A stretch of DNA of 7,792 bases, from NCBI GenBank assembly GCA_964528095.1, contig CAZGSG010000272.1, forward strand, positions 1-7,792, given 5' to 3'. Shown piece after piece: positions 4,767 through 7,792 of the stretch (positions are counted from its first letter, which is position 1; each line of letters begins with the position of its first letter). The notes beneath the pieces are model-generated. The model saw only the letters and a program-made list of their open reading frames with translations. It searched no databases and was not told the origin of the DNA. Both the position numbers and the translations under genes were made by a program. Origin of the DNA: CAZGSG01 sp964528095 (GTDB lineage Bacteria; Bacteroidota; Bacteroidia; Chitinophagales; Chitinophagaceae).

Positions 4767-6005
4767 TTAGATAAAATACCCCAGTAATAAACAGCCGGCC
4801 ACAATAAGCGGAGCTGGTATTTTTGTATAACAGAGAAGAAAATAGGTTCCCGTTATTACCCCCACATTTAATAGGCTGATTGCTTTGGGAACAATCAATG
4901 AGATATCTTTCATGATAAATAAAGTAGAACCAATCATGATACCCACAACTGCAGCATTGATCCCTTCCAATGAACGATAAACAGCCGCATATTTTTTCAG
5001 GTTATTCCAGATAGGAAAAAAGAATAACACAAGCAGCGCACTGGGTAAAAAAATGGCAATACTACCAATTATACAACCTAGCACCTGCATCTCTGCTCCC
5101 ATATCTTTTAAAGCCATTCCGCCAGTAAAAGCCGCAATAGAAAAAACAGGACCAGGAACCGCTCTTACGATACCCATCCCTGTATACATGTCCTCCGCGT
5201 CGATCTGTACTACATTTTCATCCTTCCGTTTTATCGCCTCCGGCCTTACGCTAAATTGCTCGTACATCATTGGCATAAGTACCTGCCCCCCGCCAAATAC
5301 AAGACTGCCCATCCGGTAAGTATTCTCAAACAGGTTGATCGGTTTCCGGCCCTCCCAATTTCCAATCCTCGCTCTTTCGCTCAAAATACCGGCTGCAATA
5401 AACAAAATGCCAAACATCCAGAAATTCCACCATCTTATTTTTGAAGGTTTTTTTTCTACCTGTGGTATACGCTTCAGACTAAGATTGGTCGCTACTCCTC
5501 CTATAACTATCAATAAAGGGAAAATGACTGGCGATCGAAAAAAGAAAAATGTAACTGCCGAACTGATGAACATGATGACCCAGGTGATCGTATTCCTGAC
5601 AGCATGCGGGAAAGCCGTATAACAGGCATATACCAGGAACCCGGCGGCCATTGGTGGAATGAATTTAAAAATATCGGTATTTAGCGCCTTTCTATCAATA
5701 TAGTGTAGTAAAAAAGACAGGGCACCCATTACAAAGCACGCCGGTAGTATCCAAACAATAAGCGTAAGCACCGCCAGCGGCACCCCCCCTCTTTTATATC
5801 CTATAAGGGTGATCGTTTGAGTAGAGGATGCTCCTGGCAAAAGCTGGCAAAAAGCATTGTATTCCATTAGCTCTTCCTCTGTAAGCTCCCGCCGCTGACG
5901 TACAAATGTTTTTATCATCATGCCTATATGTGCCTGCGGTCCTCCAAAAGCGGTCACACTTTGCAATAATACAGCCCTCAAAAATGATATATGGCGGAGC
6001 GACAT
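4767..6005 (-). CDS. chrA: ChrA family (CHR) chromate-type transporter, two-domain form
   Basis: CHR-superfamily inner-membrane proteins; characterised members export chromate, driven by the proton gradient, although many family members have untested substrates. The 412 residues fit the long form with two homologous CHR halves. Half 1 has TAFGGPQAHIGMM (18-30) and FCQLLPGASSTQ (52-63). Half 2 has LVFGGGQVLMPMM (235-247) and YTGMGIVRAVPGPVFSIAAFTGG (274-296). Many hydrophobic helices are visible, including 76-100, 142-172, 306-331 and 370-392, ending with LLLGYFI. A basic inter-domain region (177-192) joins the halves. The start is ATG 6005; the next gene upstream is divergent across a 106-bp gap. 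The 3' end nearly abuts nadD. No ChrB-type regulator or other metal-resistance gene is nearby, so chromate resistance is only a family-based expectation. Confidence 0.93.
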   Translation of the reverse strand: MSLRHISFLRAVLLQSVTAFGGPQAHIGMMIKTFVRQRRELTEEELMEYNAFCQLLPGASSTQTITLIGYKRGGVPLAVLTLIVWILPACFVMGALSFLLHYIDRKALNTDIFKFIPPMAAGFLVYACYTAFPHAVRNTITWVIMFISSAVTFFFFRSPVIFPLLIVIGGVATNLSLKRIPQVEKKPSKIRWWNFWMFGILFIAAGILSERARIGNWEGRKPINLFENTYRMGSLVFGGGQVLMPMMYEQFSVRPEAIKRKDENVVQIDAEDMYTGMGIVRAVPGPVFSIAAFTGGMALKDMGAEMQVLGCIIGSIAIFLPSALLVLFFFPIWNNLKKYAAVYRSLEGINAAVVGIMIGSTLFIMKDISLIVPKAISLLNVGVITGTYFLLCYTKIPAPLIVAGCLLLGYFI

Positions 6006-6111
6006 CTACGCGTGGATATAAAAGGTCATGAATAGCAGTATTTAAATGTTCTTCTTATTACAAGTTAAAGGATAAAAAACATTTTAATGGTAAATTCATA
6101 AAAAAAATCCC
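6006..6111. promoter_or_regulatory. Divergent intergenic region of chrA and the amidohydrolase gene, with an inverted repeat
   Basis: Both genes must start from this AT-rich 106-bp gap, but I find no good TAnnTTTG/TTG pair for either direction. The notable element is AAATGTT (6044-6050) and its exact inverse AACATTT (6078-6084), separated by 27 bp. It extends to TTAAATGTT/AACATTTTAA if one extra T is allowed. An operator binding a dimer or a pair of dimers is one possibility; chance in AT-rich DNA is another. Confidence 0.3.
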
Positions 6112-7401
6112 ATGCACAAATCGCTTCTTTTCGTAGTGGCCCTTGTATCTTCTTTCCTCTCAAATGCACAATTACAGGAAAAAATCGCTGTTGCAATCAA
6201 TAAGATAGAACCAAAATGTATTGAGTGGAGGCAACAGTTACACCTTCATCCTGAGTTAGGTAATCGAGAGTTTAATACCGCAAAGCTGGTTGCCGATCAT
6301 TTAAGAAAGCTTGGCATCGAGGTAAAAGAGGGCGTTGCAAAAACCGGAGTCGTGGGTATATTGAAAGGAGGCAAACCTGGCCCCTGTATCGCATTGCGGG
6401 CTGATATGGATGCACTGCCTGTAACAGAAAGAGTAAACATTCCTTTTGCCTCCAAAGACAAAACAATTTATAACGGTCAGGAAGTTGGCGTCATGCACGC
6501 CTGTGGACATGATACCCATGTGGCGATGTTGATGAGCGTGGCAGAAGTGCTGGCAGGGGTAAAAAACGAACTGAGCGGCACCATAAAATTTATTTTTCAA
6601 CCTGCGGAAGAGGGAGCTCCGGAAGGAGAGGAAGGCGGTGCGGCATTGATGGTTAAAGAAGGCGTTATGGAAAACCCGAAAGTGGATGTAGTATTTGGAT
6701 TACATATTGAAGCAAATATCGAAGCGGGCAGAATAGAATATAAGCCAGGCGCTTTTATGGCGGCGGCGGATTTTTTTACCATTAAAGTAAAAGGTAAACC
6801 AAGTCATGGATCTCAACCATGGCTTGGAATAGATCCAATTTCTGCATCGGCACAAATAATAAATGGGCTGCAAACAATCGTGAGCCGTGAATCAGAACTG
6901 ACCAAAGCTCCTGTTGTTATTACTGTTGGCAAAATACAGGGAGGCGTTCGCAATAATATTATTTCAGAAGAATGTATTATGCTTGGAACGATCAGGACTT
7001 TGGATAGTGCTATGCAACAGTCTGTACATAGAAAATTCAGGCATGTCATTAACTCAATAGCGGAAGCTTCCGGCGCAGTAGCAGAAGTTGTAATCGATAC
7101 AAAAACACTGGTTACTTATAATGACCCTGCATTAGTAAAAAAAATGCTTCCTTCATTAAATACCGCACTTGGTGCCGATAATGTATCAGAAAGAGAGTGG
7201 GTAACGGGCGCAGAAGACTTTTCCTATTATGGTACGAAAGCCCCTTCCTTTTTCTTTTATCTTGGAGGTATGCCCAAAGGCAATGATCCTAAAAAAGCAC
7301 CCCCACATCATACTGCAGATTTTTTTGTAGATAATAGTAGTATGAAAACGGGGATCAAAGCTTTTTGTCAATTAGTAATAGATTATTCAAAAACAAAATA
7401 G
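6112..7401 (+). CDS. Secreted M20D-family amidohydrolase (N-acyl amino acid / hippurate hydrolase type)
   Basis: This is a dinuclear-metal (usually zinc) amidohydrolase of the peptidase M20D group, whose members remove acyl or aryl groups from amino acids or peptides; the substrate cannot be read from sequence. The first 19 residues form a signal peptide, MHKSLLFVVALVSSFLSNA, with cleavage likely before Gln20, so it acts in the periplasm or outside the cell. Catalytic landmarks are HLHPELGNRE (44-53), RADMDALPV (96-104), MHACGHDTH (128-136) with ligands Cys131 and His133, FQPAEEG (162-168) with Glu166/Glu167, GLHIE (196-200) with His198, and APPHHTADFF (396-405) with His399/His400. The lid/dimerisation domain runs from about 220 to 320 (KVKGKPSHGS, GGVRNNIISEE). 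At 429 residues it is complete. A beta-lactamase-like gene follows 37 bp later in the same direction, possibly co-transcribed. Confidence 0.95.
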   Translation: MHKSLLFVVALVSSFLSNAQLQEKIAVAINKIEPKCIEWRQQLHLHPELGNREFNTAKLVADHLRKLGIEVKEGVAKTGVVGILKGGKPGPCIALRADMDALPVTERVNIPFASKDKTIYNGQEVGVMHACGHDTHVAMLMSVAEVLAGVKNELSGTIKFIFQPAEEGAPEGEEGGAALMVKEGVMENPKVDVVFGLHIEANIEAGRIEYKPGAFMAAADFFTIKVKGKPSHGSQPWLGIDPISASAQIINGLQTIVSRESELTKAPVVITVGKIQGGVRNNIISEECIMLGTIRTLDSAMQQSVHRKFRHVINSIAEASGAVAEVVIDTKTLVTYNDPALVKKMLPSLNTALGADNVSEREWVTGAEDFSYYGTKAPSFFFYLGGMPKGNDPKKAPPHHTADFFVDNSSMKTGIKAFCQLVIDYSKTK

Positions 7402-7438
7402 AGCGGAGCCTCCTGTAGCTCGAAATAATTTGCTGAAA

Positions 7439-7792
7439 ATGAGAAAAATCATTCTGCTCTTATTGCTTTGGTTGCCGGCATTAATAGCTGCTACACAAAA
7501 AACAGATAAAAAATTAACATCCAAACTTCTTGAAGCAACGGCCGGGTTCAACGGAGATATTGGGATTTATGTAAAAAATCTCCGGACAGGGAAAACGGTA
7601 ACGATGAATGCCGACACGATTTTCCCCACCGCAAGTATTGTAAAAGTTTCGATTCTTCTAGGCATAATGGACAAAATCGAAAAAGGAGAACTGGGTTACG
7701 ATTCCGCTCTTGTATATAAGGACTCGCTGCTATATGCAGGCTCGGATATATTGGGATCATTTAAAGACGGTGAAAAAATATTGTTGAAGAAA
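7439..7792 (+). CDS. Partial secreted class A beta-lactamase-like serine hydrolase (3' end beyond window)
   Basis: From ATG 7439 the frame is open for 118 codons to the right edge. A hydrophobic signal peptide, MRKIILLLLLWLPALIAA, predicts export to the periplasm. The mature start (LTSKLLEATAGFNGDIGIYVKN, about 26-47) and the T-G-K-T-V-T-M-N-A-D strand lead into FPTASIVKVSILLGIMDKI (62-80). That segment contains the active-site SxxK motif, Ser66-Ile-Val-Lys69, followed by the usual helix. EKGELGYDSALVYKD and AGSDILGSF fit the region before the SDN loop of class A enzymes. The SDN, ExxxN and KTG motifs lie outside the window, so true beta-lactamase activity cannot be judged; a related serine hydrolase or D,D-peptidase remains possible. 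It begins 37 bp after the amidohydrolase stop codon. A TTTG lies 6 nt before the ATG, but the rest of a -7 box is poor. Confidence 0.85.
   Translation, partial: MRKIILLLLLWLPALIAATQKTDKKLTSKLLEATAGFNGDIGIYVKNLRTGKTVTMNADTIFPTASIVKVSILLGIMDKIEKGELGYDSALVYKDSLLYAGSDILGSFKDGEKILLKK

Noticed and set aside
7401..7421. Possible terminator hairpin GAGC...GCTC after the amidohydrolase gene
   Set aside because: The outer stem is only 4 bp, the inner pairing is weak, and no U-run follows, so read-through into the beta-lactamase-like gene is more likely.

Overview
The window looks like a chromosomal segment of a member of the Bacteroidota, most likely family Chitinophagaceae or a near relative. This is inferred from several things. 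Intergenic regions carry matches to the Bacteroidota -7 promoter box TAnnTTTG, in two cases ending 7 nt before a start codon. Shine-Dalgarno sequences are absent before the genes. YbeY carries a variant metal motif that I associate with this phylum. A YbeY gene lies upstream of mnmG, and there is an exported Cys/aromatic-rich lipoprotein of a type I associate with Chitinophagaceae. No database search was possible, so the family-level placement is tentative.

Layout. Positions 1-985 (minus) hold the first 328 codons of a lipoprotein gene whose 3' end lies outside the window. After a 245-bp gap with a candidate promoter and two adjoining palindromes comes mnmG (3093-1231, minus), the tRNA wobble-uridine modification flavoprotein. 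A roughly 330-bp non-coding region follows (3094-3427). It contains two sites sharing the 16-mer ATTAATGTTCCACGTG, which closely resemble parS, the centromere-like target of ParB. ybeY (minus, start probably 3892) follows, with a candidate intrinsic terminator directly after its stop codon.

From a compact divergent promoter region (3893-3945), feoA and nadD run rightward as a likely two-gene operon. nadD converges on chrA, a full-length two-domain chromate-type transporter on the minus strand, with only 2 bp between the stop codons. Divergent from chrA is a secreted M20D-type amidohydrolase, followed 37 bp later by the 5' part of a secreted class A beta-lactamase-like serine hydrolase that runs off the right edge.

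How it fits together. The centre is housekeeping: tRNA modification (MnmG), rRNA maturation (YbeY) and NAD synthesis (NadD). An orphan FeoA is inserted upstream of nadD with no feoB in the window. The right third is envelope and transport: ChrA, a periplasmic amidohydrolase and a beta-lactamase-like protein. I see no mobile element, CRISPR array, tRNA or rRNA. The most interesting signal is the pair of parS-like sites between ybeY and mnmG, which suggests a replication origin-proximal, centromere-like location. The second most interesting is the uncharacterised lipoprotein.
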